From contig JACPWC010000007.1 in the NCBI GenBank assembly GCA_016197225.1, positions 1 to 60,453 of the forward strand: a stretch of 60,453 nt of DNA, written 5' to 3'. The DNA is from Chloroflexota bacterium. Its GTDB lineage: Bacteria > Chloroflexota > Anaerolineae > Anaerolineales > VGOW01. Positions within the stretch are counted from its first letter, which is position 1. Every line of letters begins with the position of its first letter. The translations under genes were made by a program, and so were the position numbers. Positions 34,538-46,577 of the stretch are shown piece by piece. The notes beneath the pieces are model-generated. The model saw only the letters and a program-made list of their open reading frames with translations. It was not told where the DNA came from and did no database searches.

Positions 34538-35340
34538 AGAATCGGATATATTTCGGCGATGACTTGAAAATACTAGAAGAGTTAGATGACGGTTCAGCAA
34601 CTCTTATTTATATAAAGCCGCCTGTGGAAATTGACAATCTTTGGCGATTGCCCCTAAGCAACGAAAGCACCAAAGCGATTACGATTGGCTCCAGAAAATA
34701 TACTGACCTATATGATCAATACTTGGAATTTTTAGAGCCCAGGCTCGTACAAGCTCGCAGGGTTTTGTCATCTAAAGGAACAATTTATTTCCACTCCACT
34801 CCCGAAAAAGCACATTATTGTAAAGCTTTACTATTAGACGAAATTTTCGGGTCAGATAATTTTCTCAATGAAGCCATCTGGGTATATTCGAATACTCGAC
34901 AAAAATCCGAGAGACGATGGCTTGAGAAGCACGACAATATCCTTGTGTACATCAAAGATTTCGACAACTACATCTTCAACACTGATGATATAGATCGACT
35001 CGCTTACATGGCTCCTAATCTCGTCGGAAAAAAGAAAAGGAGCAGGGGAAAGCTACCAACAGATACTTGGTTTGAAGAGTTGACTCCTAATGGGCTTCTC
35101 AGCCAAATTATAAAAGCATCATCGAACCGAAAAGATCTGGTCGTTCAATTGTTTGCTATTGATGGTTCTGTTGGAGAAACCTGTTTGAAGCTGGGGCGGA
35201 AATTTATTCTACTTAGCAACAGCAAGAAAGCGATGAAGAAGACAGCTAAATCACTTGAAGGAAAATCAAATATAGAATGGTTGGAATTCGCAACGCATAG
35301 CAAAGGAAAAAGACGTGGGCCAACAAGAAGCGAGTTCTGA
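34534..35340 (+). CDS. Catalytically inactive methyltransferase paralogue
   Basis: 268 residues from ATG 34534. Co-linear with the preceding enzyme along its whole length: RIYFGDDLKILEEL, LEFLEPRLVQARRVL, NEAIWVYSN, KHDNILVYIKD, CLKLGRKFIL. Every catalytic motif is altered: DPPF is KPPV (28-31), HID is HST, TQKP is gone, FAGSGTTG is FAIDGSVG (207-214) and VDNN is LSNS. The frame is intact and the structural core kept, so this is a maintained pseudoenzyme rather than decay. By analogy with dead subunits of m6A methyltransferases it may recognise DNA or stabilise the active subunit. It overlaps the next gene by 26 nt. Confidence 0.85.
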   Translation: MKNRIYFGDDLKILEELDDGSATLIYIKPPVEIDNLWRLPLSNESTKAITIGSRKYTDLYDQYLEFLEPRLVQARRVLSSKGTIYFHSTPEKAHYCKALLLDEIFGSDNFLNEAIWVYSNTRQKSERRWLEKHDNILVYIKDFDNYIFNTDDIDRLAYMAPNLVGKKKRSRGKLPTDTWFEELTPNGLLSQIIKASSNRKDLVVQLFAIDGSVGETCLKLGRKFILLSNSKKAMKKTAKSLEGKSNIEWLEFATHSKGKRRGPTRSEF

Positions 35341-35869
35341 TTTTGAACTGCTTGCTACTATAACGAGGCACATTCGTCCAGAGTTCGACGAACTCGATGA
35401 GGCCTGGGAAGGTAGTCCCTTTGCTTGGGTGCGAAAGTTGCCGTCTGCTTCTCGTGGCAAAATGGGGAAGCGTATGGTTGCTGCTTGGTGTGCCGCTAAA
35501 GGTTTGATGATCGATTCAAGTAACAACTCTGAAGCAGATTTGTTGCTAAACGGTCATCGCGTAGAAATAAAATTCTCTACGCTTTGGAAAAGCGGTATTT
35601 ACAAGTTTCAGCAGATTCGAGAACAAGATTATGAGTATGCAGTCTGTTTAGGGGTTTCACCATTTCAAGCACATTGTTGGGTTGTAAGCAAGGCTCTGCT
35701 TAGGAAGCAGGTGATTGGGCACAAGCCACAACATAAAGGGGTAGAAGGTACAGATACATTTTGGTTTAGTGTTGACCCCAACAAACCACCTGAATGGATT
35801 GCGAACAGTGGAGGTACATTAGACCAAGCTTTTCAGGTTCTTAAGTCTTTAAGTAGAAAACGAAACTGA
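35315..35869 (+). CDS. Small PD-(D/E)xK endonuclease, probable type II restriction enzyme
   Basis: 184 residues from GTG 35315, overlapping the previous gene by 26 nt. SPFAWVRKLPSASRGKMGKR then leads to the nuclease core: EADLLLNG followed by HRVEIKFS (Asp75, Glu84-x-Lys86) and a later YEYAVCLGVSP. This is the classic acidic cluster of restriction-type nucleases that cut DNA with Mg2+. As the third gene of an operon with an active and an inactive methyltransferase, it is the likely restriction component. Recognition site unknown. The gene is AT-rich. Confidence 0.8.
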   Translation: MGQQEASSDFELLATITRHIRPEFDELDEAWEGSPFAWVRKLPSASRGKMGKRMVAAWCAAKGLMIDSSNNSEADLLLNGHRVEIKFSTLWKSGIYKFQQIREQDYEYAVCLGVSPFQAHCWVVSKALLRKQVIGHKPQHKGVEGTDTFWFSVDPNKPPEWIANSGGTLDQAFQVLKSLSRKRN

Positions 35870-35894
35870 CTCGTCACCATTTCGTACTTAATCG

Positions 35895-38408
35895 CTACCT
35901 CATCAAAGCATCCACTAGCCTCACCGTCAACGCCTTCGATTCCCCGCCATCCGCCCCAACCGGCCCAATGCAGGCCGGGCAACCGTCACTGCACGGGCAG
36001 TCGCGCACCAACTCCAGCGCCCCGCGCAGAAGCTCATCATGCAGTTCGTAGAGCCGCCCGCTCAGGCCGATGCCTTCCGGCACGCCGTCGTAAAACGTGA
36101 TCGTCGGGCCGCCGGTCTCTTTCGATTTCGACTCGACCAGGTTAGAGAGGTCACGCGGGTCGCACATCAGGTAAAGCGGGGCCAGGTTGCCCAGAGCATG
36201 AGCCAGCCCGCCCAGCGCCGATTTGGCGCGATTGGCCGACTCGACTTGGCGATGGCACGACGGGCAGAGCGTCATCAAGTTATCGAGTTCGTTGGCGAGT
36301 TTGTAATTTTCGTTCTCGCCGCGCACGTAGCCAAACTCGCGGAACGGGCGCAGGTGATGGACGTGATGCTGTGGGCCGTCGCGTGGCTCAACGGCGTTGC
36401 ACTGCTGGCAACGGAAGTTGTCGCGAGCACGGGCGGCGTTTCTTTGCGCTTCCCAGTTTGGACCGTAATCGTTCGGCCTAAGCAACACACCCTCGTCCAT
36501 CAACTGCTCGGCGATCTCCGGCGCGATCCACAACCAGTAAGCCGTCGTCTGAAACTCGCGCGGCGGAAGATCAATCTCGCCAAAGCCAACTGTCTCGTGC
36601 GTGTAACGTTTGACTTTGCGATAGCCGCTCGCCTGCGAGGTGACCAACGCCGTGCCGTGCGCCTTGCGCGCCGGGCCGCGTTCGTCGGCGTCGGTCACGT
36701 CCAGCACTTCCAACGTCGCCGACTCGCTGGCCTGGGTGTAATAGTCGGCTTCGGTCGCCGTCACCGTTGCGATGCGTTCATCCCATTTCAACTCGGCGAC
36801 AAGATACTGCCGCCCTTCATGCAGATAGACGGCACCGGTGTGAACGTGAATCGGGGCGCGGACAGAATCCACTTCCCCGATAACGACGGGTTTGCCGTCG
36901 GTCACGTCCTGGATGACGACACGATCATCACCGCTCGTTCTCAGGGATACCGCCTCTGCCGGGTAAGAGTCCCCCACCCACGTCGCCGTTCCACCCGACT
37001 CGTGCACCTCACCCGACTCTTCCAAAATCTCCAACAACGCCTCACCGGCTTCACCAAAAGTTTCGCCTTCTTCAAACGGCAGTTCAAACGCGGCGCAACG
37101 AACGTGGCTGAGCAAAATGGCAAGGTTGTCGGGGTTGATGAGGGCGTGTTCGGGCGACGACTCGAAAATGTAGCGCGGGTGGAGGGCGATGTACTGATCG
37201 AGCGGCGCGGCGGAGGCCACGAAGGCAACGGCTGACGTTTCTGATCGGCGGCCCGCCCGGCCCGCCTGTTGCCACAAACTGGCGATACTGCCGGGGTAGC
37301 CGGCAATCACCGCCGCCCCAAGTTGACCGATGTCCACCCCAAGCTCGAGGGCGTTGGTGGCCACCACGCCGCGCACCGAGCCGTCGCGCAGACCGCGCTC
37401 GATCTCGCGCCGCTCGTTAGGCAGGTAGCCGCCGCGATAGCCGCGAATGGCTTTGGGGTCAATTTGAAATTTCTCCGCCGCGTCGCGCACGTAGCCAAGC
37501 AGAACTTCGACGGTGGCGCGGGCGCGGCCAAACACAACCGTTTGCACACCATCGCCGATAAACTGGGCGGCGATCTCTTTGCTTTCCAACGTGTAAGAGC
37601 GGCGCAGGCCAAGCGCAGGATCGATGAGTGGCGGATTGTAGAGAATGAAATGTTTTTCGGCGCGGGGCGAGCCGTCGTTGCTCACGAGTGTCACCGGCGC
37701 TTCGAGCAGTTTCTCGGCCAGTTCTTTGGGGTTGGCAATGGTGGCCGAGGCGCAGATGAATTGCGGATCACTGCCGTAAAACTTGCAGATGCGTTTCAAG
37801 CGCCGGATGACGTTGGCCACGTGCGAGCCGAACACGCCGCGATAGGTGTGCAGTTCGTCTAGCACCACCCAGCGCAGGTTAGCGAACAACTCTGACCATT
37901 TGGTGTGATGAGGAAGAACGCCGGTATGGAGCATGTCGGGATTAGTTATTAGTAATTGGGCTTCGCGGCGGATAGCGGGACGTTGGTTTTGCGAAGTGTC
38001 GCCATCGTAGATGCGGATGGAGATTTGAGGTTGGAGGTTAGAGGTTAGAGCGCTCAACTCGGCGGCTTGATCCTGGGCAAGGGCTTTGGTGGGGAAGAGA
38101 TAGAGGGCGCGGGCGGAGGAGTCGTGCAAGCATGTTTGCAGAATGGGCAGGTTGTAGCACAGCGTTTTGCCGGAGGCGGTGCCGGTGACGACGACCAGAT
38201 TTTCCCCACGCAAGGCGGCTTCCACTGAGTCGGCCTGGTGGGTGTAGAGCGACGAGATGCCGCGCCGGTTCAGGGCTTCGATCAGCCGCGAGTCGAGTCG
38301 CTTTGGAAAATCGGCGTAGCGCGCCGAGCGCGACGGAATCTTTTCCCAGGCGGCGACGTTGGCCATGAATTTGGGATCGAGGCGCAGGCGATCAAGCAAA
38401 GGCATCAT
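35895..38408 (-). CDS. MrfA/YprA-like DEAD helicase with inserted HNH endonuclease
   Basis: 837 residues. The helicase core has TGTASGKT (about 76-83), DELHTYRG, SATIANP, and domain 2 with ATNALELGVDIG and QQAGRAGR. In the C-terminal DUF1998/MZB-type region a tetracysteine cluster (CPCSDGCPACIGP) is present, as in YprA/MrfA-type repair helicases. Residues about 646-722 contain a complete HNH nuclease: FRCQQCN, QHHVHHLRPF, NLMTLCPSCHRQVE. An HNH insert gives the protein a possible DNA-cutting role in repair or defence. The sequence SALTSNLQPQISIRIYDGDT appears partly derived from a mini-repeat (38030-38053). GC-rich like the core genome, so it is probably older than the adjacent AT-rich module. 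Confidence 0.88.
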   Translation of the reverse strand: MMPLLDRLRLDPKFMANVAAWEKIPSRSARYADFPKRLDSRLIEALNRRGISSLYTHQADSVEAALRGENLVVVTGTASGKTLCYNLPILQTCLHDSSARALYLFPTKALAQDQAAELSALTSNLQPQISIRIYDGDTSQNQRPAIRREAQLLITNPDMLHTGVLPHHTKWSELFANLRWVVLDELHTYRGVFGSHVANVIRRLKRICKFYGSDPQFICASATIANPKELAEKLLEAPVTLVSNDGSPRAEKHFILYNPPLIDPALGLRRSYTLESKEIAAQFIGDGVQTVVFGRARATVEVLLGYVRDAAEKFQIDPKAIRGYRGGYLPNERREIERGLRDGSVRGVVATNALELGVDIGQLGAAVIAGYPGSIASLWQQAGRAGRRSETSAVAFVASAAPLDQYIALHPRYIFESSPEHALINPDNLAILLSHVRCAAFELPFEEGETFGEAGEALLEILEESGEVHESGGTATWVGDSYPAEAVSLRTSGDDRVVIQDVTDGKPVVIGEVDSVRAPIHVHTGAVYLHEGRQYLVAELKWDERIATVTATEADYYTQASESATLEVLDVTDADERGPARKAHGTALVTSQASGYRKVKRYTHETVGFGEIDLPPREFQTTAYWLWIAPEIAEQLMDEGVLLRPNDYGPNWEAQRNAARARDNFRCQQCNAVEPRDGPQHHVHHLRPFREFGYVRGENENYKLANELDNLMTLCPSCHRQVESANRAKSALGGLAHALGNLAPLYLMCDPRDLSNLVESKSKETGGPTITFYDGVPEGIGLSGRLYELHDELLRGALELVRDCPCSDGCPACIGPVGADGGESKALTVRLVDALMR

Positions 38409-38432
38409 GCTATGATTATAGCCGTGTCAGGG

Positions 38433-38813
38433 ATGAAAAGTTTTGCGCGAGTGATGCTTTCAGTGTTGGGCGGCAACGTGATCGGGTATGCCGCCTTTCG
38501 TTTGGCGCTGTGGGCGGCGCCGCAGTGGTGGGAGGCCGCCGGGCCAAGAAGCGGTTTGGGGGAGACGATGTTGTTGATGGCCCTGACGGCCATCTCGTTT
38601 GCCGCGCCGCCAGTGATGGTGGGGGCGTTGGCAGCGCGGGCGGCGGCCCGCTACGAGCCGTTTGTGGGGCTGGCGGCGATGCTGTGGGGCGCGAGCGCGC
38701 GGTTGTGGTGGCCGCCGGTGCCGCTGTTGCCAGCGGAAAGCTGGGTTCTGCCGATGACGTTGATTCTGTTGTCGGGGCTGATGGGCGGGTGGCTGGCCGG
38801 CGGCTTTCGCTGA
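38433..38813 (+). CDS. Small multi-pass membrane protein
   Basis: 126 residues from ATG 38433 (MKSFARVMLSV); an earlier in-frame ATG at 38412 is possible. Four hydrophobic segments, including VIGYAAFRLALWAA, MLLMALTAISFAAPPVMVGA, FVGLAAMLWGASARLWW and VLPMTLILLSGLMGGWLAGG. No family recognised. It is divergent from the helicase gene by 24 nt and ends before a terminator shared with the rRNA operon. Confidence 0.6.
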   Translation: MKSFARVMLSVLGGNVIGYAAFRLALWAAPQWWEAAGPRSGLGETMLLMALTAISFAAPPVMVGALAARAAARYEPFVGLAAMLWGASARLWWPPVPLLPAESWVLPMTLILLSGLMGGWLAGGFR

Positions 38814-38824
38814 CCGGTTTAAAC

Positions 38825-38862
38825 AGAAAACGCCCGACTCGCTTTCGCGATCAGGCGTTTTC
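38825..38862. terminator. Bidirectional terminator of the rRNA operon and the membrane-protein gene
   Basis: AGAAAACGCC (38825-38834) and GGCGTTTTCT (38853-38862) form a perfect 10-bp stem over an 18-nt loop that itself can pair (GCTTTCGC). A T-tract is present on each strand. It lies just beyond the 5S gene. Confidence 0.75.
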
Positions 38863-38895
38863 TGATCAAACTACTTTCGTAATTTGCAAAAAGCC

Positions 38896-39013
38896 CCTTG
38901 GCAACGACCTACTCTCCCAGGCGGTCTCCCACCAAGTACCATCGGCGCTGGCGGTCTTAACTTCCGGGTTCGGGAAGGGACCGGGTGTACCTCCGCCGCA
39001 CAAATCACCAAGA
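38896..39013 (-). rRNA. rrf: 5S ribosomal RNA
   Basis: About 117 nt. On the minus strand the conserved loop segments are clear: CGAACCCGGAAGTTAAG near the middle and GGTACTTGGTGGGAGACC then GGGAGAGTAGGTCG near the 3' end. The terminal stem pairs CTTGG with CCAAG. It is the last gene of the operon. Ends are approximate. Confidence 0.9.
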
Positions 39014-39094
39014 GACGATTTTACGTTGTTGAACTGAATATTCAAAGAAACATGTAACTGCCAAAACTTCAAGTTCTCCGCACCACGTTGATTG

Positions 39095-42001
<2,907 letters not shown>

Positions 42002-42130
42002 CACGTGATGCGGAGAAATTGAAGTTCTCGCATTACATGTTTTTTTCAAAGACCTTTTGTTCTTTTGTCTCTCATGAATATTCAGTTTGAAAGGTGCTGG
42101 CCGCAACCTACGCGACCCGGCGTTGACCGC

Positions 42131-42230
42131 CGATGGATGCCCTGGAGCATTTTCCAGTCCATCCATCGAGTGCCAACAGTACTACCCTGTTTGTAAAAGA
42201 GACAAGAAGGCCCGGCAATCGCCGGGCCTT
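42131..42230 (-). other. 16S-23S spacer hairpins
   Basis: The 314-nt spacer between tRNA-Ala and 23S holds two strong hairpins. CGATGGAT (42131-42138) pairs with ATCCATCG (42161-42168). AAGGCCCGGC (42207-42216) pairs with GCCGGGCCTT (42221-42230) over a 4-nt loop and is followed on the minus strand by a T-rich stretch. The first may be a processing stem. The second looks like an intrinsic terminator. Confidence 0.6.
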
Positions 42231-42315
42231 CGATAAAAGACCTTGACGCGACTTGCCAAAACTATTCTTTGAAAGTCAACTGCTTCACCAAGCGAATTGT
42301 TTCCTCAATAAGCCC

Positions 42316-42391
42316 TGGTGGAGATGAGGGGGCTCGAACCCCTGACATCCGCCTTGCAAAGGCGGCGCTCTCCCAACTGAGCTACATCCCC
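42316..42391 (-). tRNA. tRNA-Ala (anticodon TGC)
   Basis: It has a full cloverleaf. The acceptor stem GGGGATG pairs with CATCTCC. The D-arm AGCTCAGTTGGGAGAGC, the anticodon loop TTTGCAA and the T-arm GGTTCGAGCC are all standard. Discriminator A is followed by an encoded CCA (42316-42318). It lies in the 16S-23S spacer after tRNA-Ile, the common bacterial order. Confidence 0.95.
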
Positions 42392-42423
42392 ATACCCTTC
42401 GGCCCGGCCTCAGGGTAATAAGG

Positions 42424-42497
42424 TGGGCCTTTCTGGACTTGAACCAGAGACCTTCCCCTTATCAGAGGGATGCTCTAACCAACTGAGCTAAAGGCCC
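42424..42497 (-). tRNA. tRNA-Ile (anticodon GAT)
   Basis: It has a full cloverleaf. The acceptor stem GGGCCTT pairs with AAGGCCC (A discriminator follows). The D-arm AGCTCAGTTGGTTAGAGC, the anticodon loop CTGATAA and the T-arm GGTTCAAGTCC are standard. The next bases are CCT, so CCA is not encoded, unlike the adjacent tRNA-Ala. It is the first gene after 16S in the operon. Confidence 0.95.
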
Positions 42498-42611
42498 GAC
42501 AATGTCTGACGGCATTGGCCTTTACAACTCAATAGTGACAAGAAAGGACGAAATGGGATCAAGCTTAGGAGTAGAACAACCACCCGAAGGCAATCATTCG
42601 GAACTCCCTAG

Positions 42612-44034
<1,423 letters not shown>

Positions 44035-44160
44035 ACTTTCAAACAGGACAAGCCTGTCTTCGGTCATTGGAATTTTTTCCCACCAGTTGGTGGGATGCTG
44101 GACCCATATTGTGCATTTCTTGTCACTATTCAGTTGTAAAGGTTCCAACAGAGCGGGGCG

Positions 44161-44189
44161 AGTTTACCACTCCGCTTTCTGTCTGTCAA
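44161..44189 (-). promoter_or_regulatory. rRNA operon promoter, proximal
   Basis: On the minus strand TTGACA (44189-44184) and TAAACT (44166-44161) are separated by exactly 17 bp. It lies about 125 nt upstream of the mature 16S 5' end, a normal leader length. Confidence 0.75.
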
Positions 44190-44349
44190 GACCCGGAGAC
44201 GCAAAACGCCGATGCATCTTGCTCTCATCGGCGAGGATTGCAGACCTATCAAACTTTACAGCTCTGGTCTCTGCGGGCCTCTTTGTCTCTTTAGTTGGTT
44301 TGTCTTTCCGCGCTTGTGTTACGGACGAGACTGCACTTCAACGACGGAG

Positions 44350-44378
44350 ATAATAACACTGTCATACAAGCGTGTCAA
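44350..44378 (-). promoter_or_regulatory. rRNA operon promoter, distal
   Basis: On the minus strand TTGACA (44378-44373) and TATTAT (44355-44350) are separated by 17 bp, close to the sigma-70 consensus. With the proximal site it gives tandem promoters, as usual for rRNA operons. Confidence 0.8.
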
Positions 44379-44408
44379 GGGCAATTTCAAAATTGATTCA
44401 CAAACAGA

Positions 44409-44437
44409 TTGAACCTCTATTCAAGGCGCGGTACAAT
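44409..44437 (+). promoter_or_regulatory. Sigma-70 promoter of xpt-guaA
   Basis: TTGAAC (44409-44414) and TACAAT (44432-44437) have a 17-bp spacer. It starts 30 bp from the distal rRNA promoter on the other strand. Transcription should begin near 44444, which excludes an ATG at 44436 as the xpt start and supports GTG 44466. Confidence 0.75.
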
Positions 44438-44465
44438 GCCGCCATCATTTCCAGGAGGCAAAACT

Positions 44466-45035
44466 GTGAACGCACTCAAAGAACGAATTCTCAAAGAAGG
44501 CCGTAATCTCGGCAACGGCATCCTCAAAGTTGACGGCTTCATTAATCACCAGGTTGACCCGGTTTTGATGAACGAATGCGGGCGTGAACTGGCCGCCCGC
44601 TTTTCATCTGTCGGCGCCACCAAAGTTCTCACCGCCGAAATCTCCGGCATCGCCCCTGCTCTCACCACCGCCCTGCACCTCGGCGTCCCCGTCGTCTACG
44701 CCCGCAAAACAAAACCGATCACGATGCCCGATCAAATCTTCCTCACCCTCGCTCCCTCGCACACTAAAGGCCGCACCGTCGAACTCATCGTCTCGCCAGA
44801 ATACTTGTCTCACGGCGAGCGGATTCTGATCATTGACGACTTTCTCGCCACCGGCCAAACCATCCTCGGCCTGGCCCGCCTCGCTCAAGCCGCCGGCTCC
44901 ACCGTCGTCGGCATTGGGGCCGTGATCGAAAAAACCTTTGAAGGCGGGCGGGCGGCGCTGGCGCCTCTGGCCGTGCCCATCGAAGCTCTCGGCATTGTCA
45001 CCGACATGAGCGACGGCAAGATCATTCTCGCCTGA
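44466..45035 (+). CDS. xpt: Xanthine phosphoribosyltransferase
   Basis: 189 residues from GTG 44466, with AGGAGG at 44453-44458; the frame upstream is leader and promoter. It joins PRPP to xanthine to give XMP, purine salvage in the cytoplasm. The family start is MNALKERILKEGRNLGNGIL in type. INHQVDP, EISGIAPA and the PRPP loop ILIIDDFLATGQT are conserved, and KTKP follows VVYAR. The gene ends 3 nt before guaA, so XMP made here passes to GMP synthetase encoded next. I see no purine riboswitch in the leader; only about 20 nt separate the predicted transcript start and the GTG. Confidence 0.9.
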   Translation: MNALKERILKEGRNLGNGILKVDGFINHQVDPVLMNECGRELAARFSSVGATKVLTAEISGIAPALTTALHLGVPVVYARKTKPITMPDQIFLTLAPSHTKGRTVELIVSPEYLSHGERILIIDDFLATGQTILGLARLAQAAGSTVVGIGAVIEKTFEGGRAALAPLAVPIEALGIVTDMSDGKIILA

Positions 45036-45038
45036 CAC

Positions 45039-46577
45039 ATGGACTCCATCGTCATCCTCGACTTCGGCTCACAATACTCGCAACTCATCGCCCGCCGCGT
45101 CCGCGAAGCGCGCGTCTACTGTGAACTCTTCCCCTGGAACGCGCCCGCCGAAAAAGTTCTGGCCCTGCAACCCAAAGCCTTCATCCTCTCCGGCGGCCCC
45201 AACTCGGTCTACGAACCCGGCGCGCCGACTCTGCCCGCCTACGTCCTCGACTCCGGCCTGCCCGTCCTCGGCATCTGCTACGGCATGCAACTCATGGCTC
45301 GCGCCCTCGGCGGCCACGTTGCGCCCGGTTCCCAACGCGAATACGGCCGCACCAACATTCAAACGTCAAGTGACTCAACCCTGTTTTACGGAATACGCAA
45401 CACGCACTACGTCTGGATGTCCCACGGCGACAAAGTTGATCAACTTCCTCCCGGCTTCACCGTCACCGCCACCAGCCCCAACTGCCCCATCGCCGCCCTG
45501 GAAGATTCAACCCGGCGGCTCTTCGCCCTCCAATTTCACCCCGAAGTCAACCACACCCAGCACGGGCGTGAAATTCTCCAAGCTTTCATTCGACAAATTG
45601 AAATCAAAGCTGAGTGGACTCCCGGCTCGATTGTGGACGATGCGATTCAGAAGATTCAGGCGCAAGTGGGCAGTGACAAAGTGTTGGCCGCCGTGAGCGG
45701 GGGTGTGGACTCTACCGTCGCCGCCGCCCTCGTCCATCGCGCCGTCGGCGACCAACTCACCTGCTTCTACATTGATACCGGCCTCATGCGCGCCGGCGAG
45801 TCCGGGCAAGTCGTCGCCACGTTCCGCGAGAACCTGCACGCGAAGCTGCACCCTGTCAATGCCGTCGAAGACTTCATGGAAGCGCTGGCCGGCGTGGCCG
45901 ACCCGGAGCGCAAACGCAAGATCATCGGCGAAAAATTCATCCGCTGTTTCGAGCGCGAAGCGCGGCGGCTTGGGAGCGACGCCAAATTTTTAGTGCAAGG
46001 CACAATTTATCCCGACGTCGTTGAGTCGAGCGGCAAAGGGCGGGAGCAAGCGGCCAAGATCAAAACCCACCACAACGTCGGCGGCCTCCCCGACGATTTG
46101 CAATTCAGCCTCGTCGAGCCACTGCGCTTCTTATTCAAAGATGAAGTGCGGGCTGTCGGCGCAGAACTTGGCCTGCCCGACGAAATGGTGTGGCGGCAAC
46201 CGTTCCCCGGCCCCGGTCTCGCCATCCGCTGTTTGGGCGAAGTGACCTGGGAGCGTTTAGAGAAACTGCGCGCTGCCGACAAAATCTTCACCGATGAACT
46301 GCGCGCCGCCGGAATGTTGAGAGGTGATACGGCGCAAGCGTTTGCCGTTCTCCTGCCGGTGAAGTCCGTCGGCGTGATGGGCGACTATCGAACTTATGAA
46401 GAAACCATTGTCTTGCGCGCTGTCACCACCGACGACTTCATGACCGCCGACTGGGCGCGCTTGCCTTATGACTTGCTGGCCAAAGTCTCCAGTCGCATTG
46501 TCAACGAAGTCAAAGGCGTCAACCGCGTGGCTTACGACATCTCAAGCAAGCCGCCGGCGACGATTGAGTGGGAATGA
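45039..46577 (+). CDS. guaA: GMP synthase (glutamine-hydrolysing)
   Basis: 512 residues, full length. It aminates XMP to GMP using glutamine and ATP. The class I amidotransferase domain (to about 190) has [10 protein letters not shown] with the catalytic Cys near 80 and [10 protein letters not shown] with His-x-Glu. The PP-loop ATPase has [13 protein letters not shown] (near 222). The C-terminal dimerisation domain ends in the typical ATIEWE. At residues about 115-125 [16 protein letters not shown] contains an unusual IRNTHY stretch that resembles the translated TACGCAATACGC mini-repeat. Its stop overlaps the ATG of the next gene. Confidence 0.95.
   Translation: MDSIVILDFGSQYSQLIARRVREARVYCELFPWNAPAEKVLALQPKAFILSGGPNSVYEPGAPTLPAYVLDSGLPVLGICYGMQLMARALGGHVAPGSQREYGRTNIQTSSDSTLFYGIRNTHYVWMSHGDKVDQLPPGFTVTATSPNCPIAALEDSTRRLFALQFHPEVNHTQHGREILQAFIRQIEIKAEWTPGSIVDDAIQKIQAQVGSDKVLAAVSGGVDSTVAAALVHRAVGDQLTCFYIDTGLMRAGESGQVVATFRENLHAKLHPVNAVEDFMEALAGVADPERKRKIIGEKFIRCFEREARRLGSDAKFLVQGTIYPDVVESSGKGREQAAKIKTHHNVGGLPDDLQFSLVEPLRFLFKDEVRAVGAELGLPDEMVWRQPFPGPGLAIRCLGEVTWERLEKLRAADKIFTDELRAAGMLRGDTAQAFAVLLPVKSVGVMGDYRTYEETIVLRAVTTDDFMTADWARLPYDLLAKVSSRIVNEVKGVNRVAYDISSKPPATIEWE

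Noticed and set aside
32190-36000. Prophage or integrative element carrying the caspase block
   Set aside because: No integrase, transposase, terminase, capsid gene or flanking tRNA with direct repeats is visible around it.
44035-44465. Purine riboswitch before xpt
   Set aside because: The predicted transcript leader is only about 20 nt, and no aptamer-like three-way junction is visible.
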